Below, piece after piece: positions 17,269-26,171 of a DNA stretch of 64,000 bases. Source of the stretch: Legionella birminghamensis (lineage in GTDB: Bacteria > Pseudomonadota > Gammaproteobacteria > Legionellales > Legionellaceae); contig NZ_UGNW01000001.1 of NCBI RefSeq assembly GCF_900452515.1, forward strand, positions 3,493,501-3,557,500, given 5' to 3'. Every line of letters starts with the position of its first letter. Position 1 is the stretch's first letter. Made by a program: the position numbers and the translations under genes. Under the pieces are notes generated by a model, which saw only the letters and a list, made by a program, of their open reading frames with translations, had not been told where the DNA came from and did no database searches.

Positions 17269-19143
17269 ATGAATCTGGAAAAGCATTACGATGTCATTGT
17301 TGTCGGTGGAGGCCATGCCGGTACCGAAGCAGCCCTTGCCTCAGCGCGCCTGGGAGCCGAAACTTTACTGCTAACGCATAATATGGATCTTTTAGGCCAA
17401 ATGTCCTGCAATCCCGCCATTGGCGGCATCGGCAAAGGGCATCTGGTGAAAGAGATTGATGCGCTGGATGGCGTGATGGCGCTGGCAGCCGATCAGGCCG
17501 GCATCCAGTTTCGTATGCTTAATGCATCCAAAGGACCTGCGGTACGCGCAACCCGCGCCCAAGCCGACCGGGTACTCTATCGCCAGGCTATCCGGCAGTT
17601 TCTGCAGGCTCAGGCCAATTTAAGCCTGTTTCAACAGTCAGTGGACGATCTCATTATCGAAAATGGCCAGGTCACCGGCGTTATTACTCAAATGGGCTTA
17701 AAGCTGCGCGCCCGGGCGGTGGTGTTGACTGTAGGGACATTTCTTGGCGGCAAAATCCATGTGGGGATGGCGCAATATGCAGGCGGCCGCGCCGGCGATC
17801 CGCCAGCGATTGCACTGGCCCGCAAATTACGGGAGCTCGACTTGCCGGTTGGCCGTTTAAAAACGGGAACGCCGCCACGGATTGATAGCCGCTCGCTGGA
17901 TTACTCGCAAATGACAATCCAGCCAGGAGACACGCCGGTGCCTGTGTTTTCCTATTTGGGAAGTGCCGATATGCATCCGCAGCAGCTGCCCTGCTATATC
18001 ACCCACACCACCACAGAAACGCATGAGATTATTCTGGCGAATTTACACCAGTCACCGATGTATGCCGGCGTTATTGAAGGAGTGGGTCCACGATATTGCC
18101 CTTCCATTGAGGATAAAGTGGTTCGCTTTGCCGATAAATCATCACATCAGATATTTGTAGAGCCTGAAGGCCTCACCAGTGATGAGATTTATCCCAATGG
18201 CATTTCGACCAGCCTGCCTTTCGAAGTCCAGGTCCAGTTTGTTCGTTCTATTAAAGGCTTTGAAAATGCCCATATCACTCGTCCAGGCTATGCCATTGAA
18301 TACGATTATTTCGACCCGCGCGGCCTGACCTCGTTTTTGCAAACCAAAGTCATTAATAATTTGTTTTTTGCCGGCCAGATTAATGGTACTACCGGCTACG
18401 AAGAGGCTGCAGCGCAGGGGATTATTGCCGGTATGAATGCCGCCTTAATGGTTAAGGAAAAAGAGCTCTGGTGCCCGCGCCGTGATGAGGCCTACATTGG
18501 AGTGCTTATAGACGATTTAATTACATTAGGAACCCAGGAACCGTATCGCATGTTTACTTCCCGTGCCGAATACCGGCTGTTGCTGCGGGAAGACAATGCC
18601 GATTTACGCTTAACCGCGAAAGGACGGGAGCTAGGGGTGGTGGCTGACTCACGCTGGCAGCATTTCTGTGAAAAGCGTGATGCCATCGAACGCAGTAAAA
18701 CATTATTACAAAATACCGCCATTCGCGCCGACAACCAGGAAGTGCTGGAAAAATTACTTGAAAAGCCTCTGCAGCAGGATTGCAAGGCAATTGACCTGTT
18801 GAAACGACCTGAAATCAGCTATCAGCGGTTACAGGCTTTAGAAAGTCTGGACTTGCCTGCTCTTAGCGATGAAGTAGCAGAACAGCTGGACATTCAGAGC
18901 AAATATGCGGGTTACATCGAGCGTCAGCAGCTGGAAATTGAACGTTTGCGCAAGCATGAGGCAACACAGCTGCCCGCCACGCTGAATTACTCTCAAGTCA
19001 CAGGCCTTTCCAATGAAGTAGTGCAGAAGTTAAATAAAATCCGTCCGACCACTCTTGCGCAGGCTGGCCGGATTTCAGGGGTCACTCCAGCAGCCTTATC
19101 GCTACTGCTGGTTCATTTGAAAAAAAATCGAGCTTCCGCATGA
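17269..19143 (+). CDS. mnmG: tRNA uridine-5-carboxymethylaminomethyl modification enzyme MnmG
   Basis: FAD-dependent partner of MnmE that installs the cmnm5 group at wobble U34 of several tRNAs. The dinucleotide motif [10 protein letters not shown] begins at residue 13; other hallmark segments are [31 protein letters not shown] and [13 protein letters not shown]. Length is 624 residues, as usual. It overlaps rsmG by 4 bases (ATGATG at the junction) and starts the mnmG-rsmG-parA-parB cluster that in many bacteria lies near the replication origin. Confidence 0.97.
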   Translation: MNLEKHYDVIVVGGGHAGTEAALASARLGAETLLLTHNMDLLGQMSCNPAIGGIGKGHLVKEIDALDGVMALAADQAGIQFRMLNASKGPAVRATRAQADRVLYRQAIRQFLQAQANLSLFQQSVDDLIIENGQVTGVITQMGLKLRARAVVLTVGTFLGGKIHVGMAQYAGGRAGDPPAIALARKLRELDLPVGRLKTGTPPRIDSRSLDYSQMTIQPGDTPVPVFSYLGSADMHPQQLPCYITHTTTETHEIILANLHQSPMYAGVIEGVGPRYCPSIEDKVVRFADKSSHQIFVEPEGLTSDEIYPNGISTSLPFEVQVQFVRSIKGFENAHITRPGYAIEYDYFDPRGLTSFLQTKVINNLFFAGQINGTTGYEEAAAQGIIAGMNAALMVKEKELWCPRRDEAYIGVLIDDLITLGTQEPYRMFTSRAEYRLLLREDNADLRLTAKGRELGVVADSRWQHFCEKRDAIERSKTLLQNTAIRADNQEVLEKLLEKPLQQDCKAIDLLKRPEISYQRLQALESLDLPALSDEVAEQLDIQSKYAGYIERQQLEIERLRKHEATQLPATLNYSQVTGLSNEVVQKLNKIRPTTLAQAGRISGVTPAALSLLLVHLKKNRASA

Positions 19144-19760
19144 TGCAGACCAGCGAACATGAATTAAAACAGGGCTTGCAGCAACTTGGTTTATCCGTTC
19201 CTGTTGAGCCCTTATTACAGTATTTGCTCTTGTTACAGAAATGGAATAAAGCATACAATTTAACCGCCATCCGTGATTTTCCCGAAATGGTCCGCAAACA
19301 CCTTCTGGACAGCCTTGCTATTTCACCCTGGCTGCAGGGTCAACGAATTATTGATGTAGGCACCGGGGCGGGGCTGCCGGGTATTCCCCTGGCAATTGCC
19401 CATCCGCATCTGCAGTTTAGTTTGCTGGACAGCAATGGCAAGAAAATTCGCTTTATGCAGGAAGTAAAACGGCAGCTGTCGCTAGGCAACATAGAAATCA
19501 TCGAATCACGTGTTGAAAACTATAAACCTGCTGTTGGTTTTGATACAGTGGTAAGTCGGGCTTTCAGCGATTTATCGCAAATGATAAGCTGGACTGAACA
19601 CTTGATTGCCAGTGGTGGAATCTGGCTGGCGATGAAAGGCCGCCACCCTGAGACTGAGTTAAACACCATCAACCGAAGTTATAAGGTTATTCCCTACGAT
19701 GTCCCGGGTCTCGATGGTGAACGTTGCTGTATCATTATTGCCAATAATACCAAGGAATAA
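19140..19760 (+). CDS. rsmG: 16S rRNA (guanine527-N7)-methyltransferase RsmG
   Basis: SAM-dependent methyltransferase acting on G527 of 16S rRNA. The SAM motif is [17 protein letters not shown], with [16 protein letters not shown] upstream as the family's N-terminal signature and the VVSRAFSDL stretch downstream. The 206-residue length is typical. It overlaps the mnmG stop; parA follows after 2 bases, so all four genes appear to be read as one operon. Confidence 0.95.
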   Translation: MMQTSEHELKQGLQQLGLSVPVEPLLQYLLLLQKWNKAYNLTAIRDFPEMVRKHLLDSLAISPWLQGQRIIDVGTGAGLPGIPLAIAHPHLQFSLLDSNGKKIRFMQEVKRQLSLGNIEIIESRVENYKPAVGFDTVVSRAFSDLSQMISWTEHLIASGGIWLAMKGRHPETELNTINRSYKVIPYDVPGLDGERCCIIIANNTKE

Positions 19761-19762
19761 CC

Positions 19763-20533
19763 ATGGCCAAAGTTATTGCTATTACCAATCAAAAAGGCGG
19801 CGTTGGCAAAACAACGACTGCTATTAATCTGGCTGCTTCGATTGCTGCCCACCGCCAGAATGTACTGCTAATCGATCTGGATCCCCAGGGAAACGCCACA
19901 ATGGGCTCCGGCGTCGATAAAAATGCACTGGTACATACTTGTAATGAAGTCATTTTACGGGATTGTTTAGCCGAGCAAGCCTGTCTAGTCACAGCCTGCG
20001 GCTATGATTTGATCCCCTCCAATGGTGATCTGACCGTCGCTGAAGTCAGCCTGATGGAGAGAAACCATCGGGAGACCTTTCTTTTTAAAGCCCTTCAGCC
20101 AATACAGGGCAACTATGATTTTATTCTGATAGACTGCCCGCCAGCATTGAATACACTAACCATTAATGCCATGGTAGCCTCAGATTCCGTATTAATTCCC
20201 ATGCAATGCGAATATTATGCGCTTGAAGGTCTGGCCGCCTTGTTGAACACGATTGAGCAAATCAGGAATTCTGTTAACACTCGGCTGCAGCTTGAAGGGG
20301 TTTTAAGAACGATGTACGATTCGCGTAATCGGCTTTGTTCCGAAGTATCGCGCCAGTTGCTGGATCATTTCGGCAACAAGGTTTACCGTACGGTAGTTCC
20401 CCGCAACGTCAGACTGGCAGAAGCACCCAGCCATGGCATGCCTGCCTTGCAATATGATAAAACATCACCAGGAGCTGCGGCTTATATGGTGCTTGCCGCC
20501 GAAGTCATCAGTAAACAAACTGTAACCAGTTAG
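19763..20533 (+). CDS. parA: Chromosome partitioning ATPase ParA
   Basis: Deviant Walker ATPase of the ParA/Soj/MinD group, driving segregation of origin regions with ParB-parS. The P-loop KGGVGKTTT starts at residue 11, the switch DLDPQGNATMG follows near 40, and DFILIDCPPALNTLT is the Walker B region. It has 256 residues, is preceded by no N-terminal HTH, and therefore is the chromosomal (type Ia-like Soj) form. It is followed by parB after 8 bases. Confidence 0.95.
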   Translation: MAKVIAITNQKGGVGKTTTAINLAASIAAHRQNVLLIDLDPQGNATMGSGVDKNALVHTCNEVILRDCLAEQACLVTACGYDLIPSNGDLTVAEVSLMERNHRETFLFKALQPIQGNYDFILIDCPPALNTLTINAMVASDSVLIPMQCEYYALEGLAALLNTIEQIRNSVNTRLQLEGVLRTMYDSRNRLCSEVSRQLLDHFGNKVYRTVVPRNVRLAEAPSHGMPALQYDKTSPGAAAYMVLAAEVISKQTVTS

Positions 20534-20541
20534 AGGTCAAT

Positions 20542-21408
20542 ATGTCAGTTAAACGAGGCAGTCTGGGGAAAAATCTGTCTGCTTTATTAGGAACAAACCC
20601 AGCGACTGCAGTTCCTGTTATAAAAGCATCCGATACCAGCAAATTGAAACTGGAATTGATGCAGCCTGGTAAGTATCAGCCGCGTAAGGCAATTGACGAA
20701 GCGTCTCTGGAAGAGCTGGCAGGCTCAATCAAACAGCAAGGCTTACTGCAACCTATTGTTATTCGCCCATTGGGAAATCAGAAATACGAGATTATTGCCG
20801 GTGAGCGCCGCTGGCGGGCCTGCCAACTGGCCGGTTTGACCGAAGCCCCTGTCGTTATTAAAGAAGTGGACGACGAAACGGCAATGGCCATGGCTTTAGT
20901 CGAAAATCTGCAGCGCGAAGATTTAAATCCCATGGATCAGTCGAGAGCCATGGGTCGCCTCCATCATGAGTTTGAATTAACCCATCAGCAGATTGCCGAG
21001 TTATTATCCAAGTCACGGACAGCAGTCAGCAATTATCTGCGCCTGCTTAGCCTGGCCGAAGAAGTGATGCGCATGCTGGAGTATGGTGATCTGGATATGG
21101 GGCATGCGAGAGCACTGCTAATATTGGATGCGGAACAGCAAGTACAGGTTGCCAAGCTGGTCGTTGCCAAATCGCTTTCTGTCCGTGAAACGGAAAAACT
21201 GGTTAGCCGGATTAAAGAAGGGAAAGCGGCACAACCGGTAGAGCGCGAAATTCCTGCACATACCCAAATGCAGATTCAGAACCTGGCTCAGCACCTGCGC
21301 TCTAAAATCAAATTAAAGCCGGGTAAAAATGGCAAGGGCAGCTTAATTATTCATTATGATACTTTACATGATCTCGATTCTGTCATTAAGCAAATAATTG
21401 AGAAGTAA
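20542..21408 (+). CDS. parB: Chromosome partitioning protein ParB
   Basis: parS-binding CTPase clamp. The N-terminal LGKNLSALLG is the ParA-interacting segment; the CTP-binding box includes GERRWRACQLAG and ENLQREDLNPMDQ; the HTH is in HQQIAELLSKSRTAVSNYLRLL; the C-terminal dimer domain ends the 288-residue protein. No parS-like palindrome (GTTTCACGTGAAAC type) was seen in the window, so binding sites lie elsewhere or are diverged. Confidence 0.95.
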   Translation: MSVKRGSLGKNLSALLGTNPATAVPVIKASDTSKLKLELMQPGKYQPRKAIDEASLEELAGSIKQQGLLQPIVIRPLGNQKYEIIAGERRWRACQLAGLTEAPVVIKEVDDETAMAMALVENLQREDLNPMDQSRAMGRLHHEFELTHQQIAELLSKSRTAVSNYLRLLSLAEEVMRMLEYGDLDMGHARALLILDAEQQVQVAKLVVAKSLSVRETEKLVSRIKEGKAAQPVEREIPAHTQMQIQNLAQHLRSKIKLKPGKNGKGSLIIHYDTLHDLDSVIKQIIEK

Positions 21409-21424
21409 TTTTATTTTTGGGGCA

Positions 21425-21490
21425 CCCTCAACCATACTCATAGTATGGCGGTAAAAATTGCCACCCGCTTCCTATGGAAGATGGTGAGGG
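21425..21490 (+). promoter_or_regulatory. Four-way-junction leader sequestering a ribosome binding site
   Basis: The 66 bases before the 90-residue gene can fold into a cloverleaf: closing stem CCCTCA (21425-21430) with TGAGGG (21485-21490); arm 1 CCATAC/GTATGG (21432-21448); arm 2 GGTAA/TTGCC (21450-21462, one G-U pair); arm 3 CTTCC/GGAAG (21468-21480). The 3' strand of the closing stem is the GAGGGGG ribosome binding site, six bases from the ATG. An alternative extends the outer stem (CCCTCA-A-CCAT with ATGGTGAGGG), competing with arm 1. This suggests translational control, by temperature, ligand or protein. It is an unaided fold, not a computed one. Confidence 0.5.
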
Positions 21491-21496
21491 GGTTCT

Positions 21497-21769
21497 ATGC
21501 AGATTCAGCCTGTAGAGCCGTTAGTCGTATTGCTTAACTGCGGCGAAGTAAAGACTACAAGCTATCTTGTAGAATTAACTGAACATATGCTCAGCGTCAC
21601 TTGCACTGACTTTCTTGAAAAAGGAAGCGCTGTTCTTTTCAAATCCAGATATTTCCGCGGTGAAGCATCCATCATAACGATATCCTATGATCACTATCGT
21701 TTTACTTATACCTTAGAGATAGAACAGATCAATTTTCAACCGGGTCTTCTGGTGAATACACAATTGTAG
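21497..21769 (+). CDS. Small protein of unknown function behind parB
   Basis: A 90-residue protein, beginning MQIQPVEPLVVLLNCGEVKT, apparently all-beta (alternating hydrophobic strands such as ASIITISYDHYRFTYTLEIE). It has no signal peptide or membrane helix. It could be a small PilZ-like or OB-like barrel, but no diagnostic motif was seen. It starts 88 bases after parB on the same strand, behind the structured leader described separately, so it may be read from the parB transcript with its own translational control. Confidence 0.65.
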   Translation: MQIQPVEPLVVLLNCGEVKTTSYLVELTEHMLSVTCTDFLEKGSAVLFKSRYFRGEASIITISYDHYRFTYTLEIEQINFQPGLLVNTQL

Positions 21770-21785
21770 AGAGAGTAGTGACTAA

Positions 21786-22064
21786 CCCATAGGTATCTAC
21801 ACACGCTCCGTATCCCCGTGGCTACGACCCATAGCTATCCACACAAATGTTTTTCCGCTCCGAATCCCCGCGGCAGCGACCGCGGGGCCCACACGAAGCC
21901 TACTTAGAATATCGGTTTTTGTAAGATTTGAAAGACTTGTTCCTAACTGCTTATCATTGCTATTTTCGGCAACATTGGATTCATCTGAAGAGCATGTTCG
22001 GCTCAGACATGGGCCCCGCGGTCGCTGCAGCGGGGATTCGAAGAGTCTACACCGCGGGATCCAA
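21786..22064 (+). repeat. GC-rich inverted-repeat element, copy 4
   Basis: Left side is compound: an outer end CCCATAGGTATCTACACACG, an arm-like GTATCCCCGTGGCTACGA, then a second outer end CCCATAGCTATCCACACAAA and the main arm GAATCCCCGCGGCAGCGACC. The right arm holds GTCGCTGCAGCGGGGATTCG and a decayed second unit. The core is the family core (CGAAGCC, GACTTGTTCCTAACTGCTT, TTTTCGGCAACATTGG, GAGCATGTTCGGC). CTAACCC occurs at both edges (21782-21788 and 22069-22075), a possible 7-bp target duplication. Convergent gene context. Confidence 0.82.
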
Positions 22065-22068
22065 GTCC

Positions 22069-22905
22069 CTAACCCTTTATTAAATTAAACGCAGGATTGG
22101 CAGTATGCAGTTCCCGCAACGTTCTAGTATGGTCTTTATGTACCCATAAACGATTGTAATTCAATGCATCCCGCAGGCTGTATCCGCAATCACCGTGTTT
22201 GTCATTGACGAAACGGTCAAAATCCTGGGTATCGCTTTCAATCGCTTTATCAAGCGCATTCTGAATCATATGTGCTTTGTGCAGCTTGTTGAAATTGAAA
22301 AAACGGCAACGGGCATGTTTCAATGCATGAATCTTAATTTCAATATCGAGAATCAATTTGCGAAGATGCTCGACCACCTCCTGCTCACTCATGGATTCTT
22401 TAGTTGTCAGGGGCGGCAACCCCTCCAGAAAGTTGACAAGCTGGGCGGGGGAGTTAAATATCTTCGTTCCGGAAGGCGAAACAACATGGATCCGTTTATC
22501 ATCCGCCATCGCCTCATGCAAATGGTTGATTTTGGTTCTTGCCTCCCAACCTGTACTGGAAAAAAACCGCTGAAGCTCTTCCTGAGTAAATTTTAATTCT
22601 TCAAATTTCCCATTCTTACGCTTCATATTAATTAATTTGCATAATTCCTGGATATTAAACAGATTTAGCTTATGCAAACCTATTTGTCTCAAATCAATCG
22701 TCTTAATATTAGCGGGGAGACGTTCCACTACTAAATCATACGAACCCTGGGCGAGGGAGGATAAATCTTCTCCACTTAGATCCAACTCAGTTTGTTCATC
22801 GGGAATCAGATCTATGACTTGATTCACGAGTTTTAAATACTCGTTTAAATGAGTCAGGGAGACACGGGGAAAATTTTGGGGGCTTAGAAGTTTGCGGATT
22901 CCCAT
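22069..22905 (-). CDS. Unknown protein with leucine-rich segment, effector-like
   Basis: A 278-residue soluble protein. Residues about 40-85 have a leucine-rich-repeat-like pattern (TELDLSGEDLSSL, then IKTIDLRQIGLHKLNLFNI). The middle is charged and helical (KFTQEELQRFFSSTGW; DIEIKIHALKHARCRFFNFN). No catalytic motif is recognised. It sits alone between the parB neighbourhood and the cytochrome oxidase operon. The mix of LRR-like repeats and charged helices fits Legionella effector-like proteins, though direct evidence for secretion is lacking. Confidence 0.55.
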   Translation of the reverse strand: MGIRKLLSPQNFPRVSLTHLNEYLKLVNQVIDLIPDEQTELDLSGEDLSSLAQGSYDLVVERLPANIKTIDLRQIGLHKLNLFNIQELCKLINMKRKNGKFEELKFTQEELQRFFSSTGWEARTKINHLHEAMADDKRIHVVSPSGTKIFNSPAQLVNFLEGLPPLTTKESMSEQEVVEHLRKLILDIEIKIHALKHARCRFFNFNKLHKAHMIQNALDKAIESDTQDFDRFVNDKHGDCGYSLRDALNYNRLWVHKDHTRTLRELHTANPAFNLIKG

Positions 22906-22998
22906 AGTGGATTTGGTTTGAGGAAGGTGTACCTATTGTAACATAAAGAGCAATTGGCAATCAAATTGACTTAATAAATAACAGGCATTGGATAACCT

Positions 22999-23033
22999 GT
23001 TTAGCCTGAGGGGCTCTGCTCCTCAGGCCAAAC
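22999..23033 (-). terminator. Inverted repeat after the cytochrome oxidase operon
   Basis: GTTTAGCCTGAGG and CCTCAGGCCAAAC pair with one mismatch around a 9-base loop, directly after the ctaE stop codon (minus strand). The GCCTGAGG motif is a short form of the repeat at 30.06-30.16 kb and at 62.28 kb. No U tract on either strand, so termination is inferred from position. Confidence 0.5.
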
Positions 23034-23040
23034 GGGAGTA

Positions 23041-23910
23041 CTATAACCAATAAACAAATATAAACAAGAACAACCAGACAACGTCTACAAAGTGCCAATA
23101 CCAGGCAACCGCTTCGAAAGCAAAATGACGCTCCGGGGTAAAGTGGCCGTAAATGCAGCGTATCATGATAATAATCAGCATGATGGTACCAATGGTCACA
23201 TGCAAACCATGGAAGCCGGTTAACATAAAAAAGGTCGTGCCATAGATACCCGCATCCAGGGTTAAACCTCTTTCGGTGTATGCTTCATGGTACTCATAGC
23301 CCTGCAAGCCAAGGAAGAGTATACCCAGGGCAATTGTTAACGCCATACCAATTACCAACTGGCGGCGTTTATTCAATTTCAAAGCCCAGTGTGCCCAGGT
23401 TATCGTGACGCCAGATGTTAACAGGATTAAGGTATTAATTGCCGCCAGCCCCCAGGCTCCCATTGCTTCCTGAGCGCCAACAAAAATCTGATTATTCGGG
23501 TTCTGCAGCAAAGGCCAGGCTGCTTTAAAATCGGCCCACAGGGTGTAATGAGTGATTGGGTGAATTTCACCGCCGAGCAGGGGAACAGACCAAAAGCGAG
23601 TGAAAAACAAGGCGCCAAAAAATGCACCAAAGAAACAGACTTCCGAGAATATAAACCAGCACATTCCCCAACGGAATGAACGGTCTACCTGCAGATCGTA
23701 GAGGCCTTTCTGATTCTCGTAAATAACCTGGCCGAACCAGCCAACCATCATGGTAATCATGATAATCAGACCTAAGGTAAATAAATAAGGGCCATACCAA
23801 TCATGATGAAGCCAGGATGCGGCGCCCACCAGCATTGTGGTTAAACCGATTGAACCAACAAGCGGCCAGTGGCTTGGTTGGGGGACGTAATAGGTGCCGT
23901 GCGCTCCCAT
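23041..23910 (-). CDS. ctaE: Cytochrome c oxidase subunit III
   Basis: Inner-membrane subunit of the haem-copper oxidase. It has seven hydrophobic helices; hallmark stretches are WFIFSEVCFFGAFFGALFF, with the conserved Glu, and GFHGLHVTIGTIMLI and WHFVDVVWLFLF. At 289 residues it is full length. It ends the ctaC-ctaD-ctaG-ctaE operon. Confidence 0.95.
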   Translation of the reverse strand: MGAHGTYYVPQPSHWPLVGSIGLTTMLVGAASWLHHDWYGPYLFTLGLIIMITMMVGWFGQVIYENQKGLYDLQVDRSFRWGMCWFIFSEVCFFGAFFGALFFTRFWSVPLLGGEIHPITHYTLWADFKAAWPLLQNPNNQIFVGAQEAMGAWGLAAINTLILLTSGVTITWAHWALKLNKRRQLVIGMALTIALGILFLGLQGYEYHEAYTERGLTLDAGIYGTTFFMLTGFHGLHVTIGTIMLIIIMIRCIYGHFTPERHFAFEAVAWYWHFVDVVWLFLFIFVYWL

Positions 23911-23951
23911 ATTTCTTTATCTCCTGTTAGTAATTTGACGCAATTCTATTT

Positions 23952-24488
23952 CTAATTTATAACCCGGTTTGTTACATCAAACAATGTATACGCCAGTGTT
24001 ATCGTCCTGACGTTTTCCGGAAGCTCCGGATCTAAATGGAACAGCAGAGGCATATCCATTGCCTCATGCCCATTAAGCGTTTGCTGGGCAAAACAAAAGC
24101 ATTCCGTTTTTTTAAGATACTTAGCTGCAATCCCTGGCGTTATACTCGGTATTGCCTGAACCGTCATACGATGATTGGTCTGGTTCTCAGCATAAAACGA
24201 AAGTTTCGCAATTTCTCCCGGATGAATCTTTATTTTTTTAGTTTGCGGATAAAACTTCCAACGTAAATTACCATTATTCGTTGCCACAAATTCCACAGTG
24301 ATTGTTCTTTCCGCGGCCACTTTCAGCTGAGAAGGATCATATTTACCAGCGGGGCCAGTGATTTTTCCATTAATGCCCAGAGTCTTGCATAAGCTGTTAT
24401 AGATAGGGACTAAGGCAAAACCGAAGGCAAACATTGATAAAACAACTACGGTTAACAATATTACCAACCTGAAATGATTTTTAACCAA
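23952..24488 (-). CDS. ctaG: Cytochrome c oxidase assembly protein Cox11/CtaG
   Basis: Membrane-anchored copper chaperone that supplies CuB to subunit I. The N-terminal helix VILLTVVVLSMFAFGFALV is followed by a periplasmic beta domain with the copper-binding ECFCF motif. The start is a TTG (no ATG is available before the helix), preceded at about 9 bases by GAGGT. Length, 178 residues, is normal. It lies between ctaD and ctaE, its usual place. Confidence 0.92.
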   Translation of the reverse strand: MVKNHFRLVILLTVVVLSMFAFGFALVPIYNSLCKTLGINGKITGPAGKYDPSQLKVAAERTITVEFVATNNGNLRWKFYPQTKKIKIHPGEIAKLSFYAENQTNHRMTVQAIPSITPGIAAKYLKKTECFCFAQQTLNGHEAMDMPLLFHLDPELPENVRTITLAYTLFDVTNRVIN

Positions 24489-24545
24489 ATTTATTACCTC
24501 ATGGTTATCGATCGGCTAATCAGCTGCTGTTGCAGCTGATGTCGC

Positions 24546-26171
24546 TTAGCTAATAGTTGGTGGGACAGAGAAGCTGTGATATGGAGGCGGCGAAGGCAAA
24601 GTCCACTCCAGGCCATGAGCACCTTCCCATACTTTTGCATCCACCTTTCTACCGCCTCTGACTGTCGAAATGACGTTATATAAAAACAGCAACTGCGAAA
24701 AGCCAAAGATAAAGGCTCCAATTGTTGAAACCATATTGAAATTGGTAAATTGCAGGGCGTAGTCAGGAATTCTGCGCGGCATGCCCGCCAAGCCCAGAAA
24801 ATGCATGGGGAAAAAGGCAATGTTCACAGAAATTGCAGACAGCCAGAAATGCCATTTACCCAGGGTCTCATTGTACATATGGCCAGTCCATTTCGGGAGC
24901 CAGTAGTAAGTTGCGGCCATCAATGAGAATATCGCACCTGGAACCAGAACGTAATGGAAGTGCCCAACCACGAAATAGGTATCCTGATACTGGTAATCTG
25001 CAGGAACCAGCGACAGCATTAATCCTGTAAAACCGCCGATAGTAAATAAAAATACAAAGGCGATAGCAAACAGCATGGGGGTTTCAAAGGTCATCGAACC
25101 TTTAAACATGGTGCTTACCCAGTTAAACACCTTAATTCCAGTTGGAACCGAAATTAACATAGTGGTGTACATAAAAAACAGTTCAGCGCCTAAAGGAACA
25201 CCTGTAGTAAACATATGATGCACCCAGACGATAAACGATAAAAGCGCAATACTCACGGTAGCATAAACCATGAAATGATAACCGAATAATGGCTTGCGGC
25301 TAAATGTGGGAATGATTTCGGAAATAACGCCAAATGCAGGAAGAATCAATACATAAACTTCCGGATGACCAAAAAACCAGAACACATGCTGGAAAAGGAT
25401 TGGGTCACCGCCGCCAGCCGCTTCAAAGAAGCTGGTACCGAAATGGCGATCGGCCAGCATCATGGTTACCGCACCAGCCAATACGGGCATAATAGCGATT
25501 AAAAGGAATGCAGTAATCAACCAGGTCCAAACGAACATCGGCATCTTCATCAAGGTCATGCCAGGCGCACGCATATTGAATATAGTTGCGATGATATTAA
25601 TGGAACCCATAATTGAAGAAAGCCCCATCATGTGGATGGCAAAAATCATAAAATCGGTGCTTGGAGGGGCATACTTGGTTGATAATGGAGCGTACATCGT
25701 CCAGCCAAAGTTTGGACCGCCGCCACCATGAAACATTGTTGAGCCCAATAATGCAAACGCAAATGGCAATATCCAGAAACTCCAGTTATTTAATCGGGGC
25801 AGCGCCATATCCGGTGCACCAATCATCATCGGAATCTGCCAGTTTGCCATGCCGGTAAAAGCGGGCATCACCACCCCGAAGAGCATGATGAGACCATGCA
25901 ACGTGGTCATCTGGTTGAAGAAATTAGGATCCACGAAACGATGTCCAGGCTGGAAAAGTTCCGCACGGATCACCAGCGCCATACCGCCTGCAACAAAGAA
26001 ACTGAACAATGCCAGAAATAAATAAAGCGTTCCGATATCTTTATGGTTGGTTGTAAATAACCAGCGCTTGATAAACCCGAGAACACCCTTTCCTTGTTCA
26101 GGCCCATGATCATGCTCATGATCATGGAGATGAGCATCATGTTTATCGTGATGTGTCAGTACTTCACTCAT
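24546..26171 (-). CDS. ctaD: Cytochrome c oxidase subunit I
   Basis: Catalytic haem-copper subunit with about 12 helices. The CuB/haem region shows HVFWFFGHPEVYVLILPAFG, the HHMFTTG segment, and the two haem-ligand histidines in VVGHFHYVLVPGA. The D-channel motif appears in MTTLHGLIMLFG-containing and LNNWSFWILP segments. The N terminus is unusually rich in His and Asp (HHDKHDAHLHDHEHDHG), a possible metal-binding tail. Its ATG overlaps the ctaC stop as ATGA. Confidence 0.97.
   Translation of the reverse strand: MSEVLTHHDKHDAHLHDHEHDHGPEQGKGVLGFIKRWLFTTNHKDIGTLYLFLALFSFFVAGGMALVIRAELFQPGHRFVDPNFFNQMTTLHGLIMLFGVVMPAFTGMANWQIPMMIGAPDMALPRLNNWSFWILPFAFALLGSTMFHGGGGPNFGWTMYAPLSTKYAPPSTDFMIFAIHMMGLSSIMGSINIIATIFNMRAPGMTLMKMPMFVWTWLITAFLLIAIMPVLAGAVTMMLADRHFGTSFFEAAGGGDPILFQHVFWFFGHPEVYVLILPAFGVISEIIPTFSRKPLFGYHFMVYATVSIALLSFIVWVHHMFTTGVPLGAELFFMYTTMLISVPTGIKVFNWVSTMFKGSMTFETPMLFAIAFVFLFTIGGFTGLMLSLVPADYQYQDTYFVVGHFHYVLVPGAIFSLMAATYYWLPKWTGHMYNETLGKWHFWLSAISVNIAFFPMHFLGLAGMPRRIPDYALQFTNFNMVSTIGAFIFGFSQLLFLYNVISTVRGGRKVDAKVWEGAHGLEWTLPSPPPYHSFSVPPTIS

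Noticed and set aside
19763-21408. parS sites within or near parAB
   Set aside because: No GTTTCACGTGAAAC-like palindrome was seen.
21425-21490. tRNA or tRNA-like gene
   Set aside because: The fold resembles a cloverleaf but is too short, has no T loop, no anticodon arm with 7-base loop and no CCA end.
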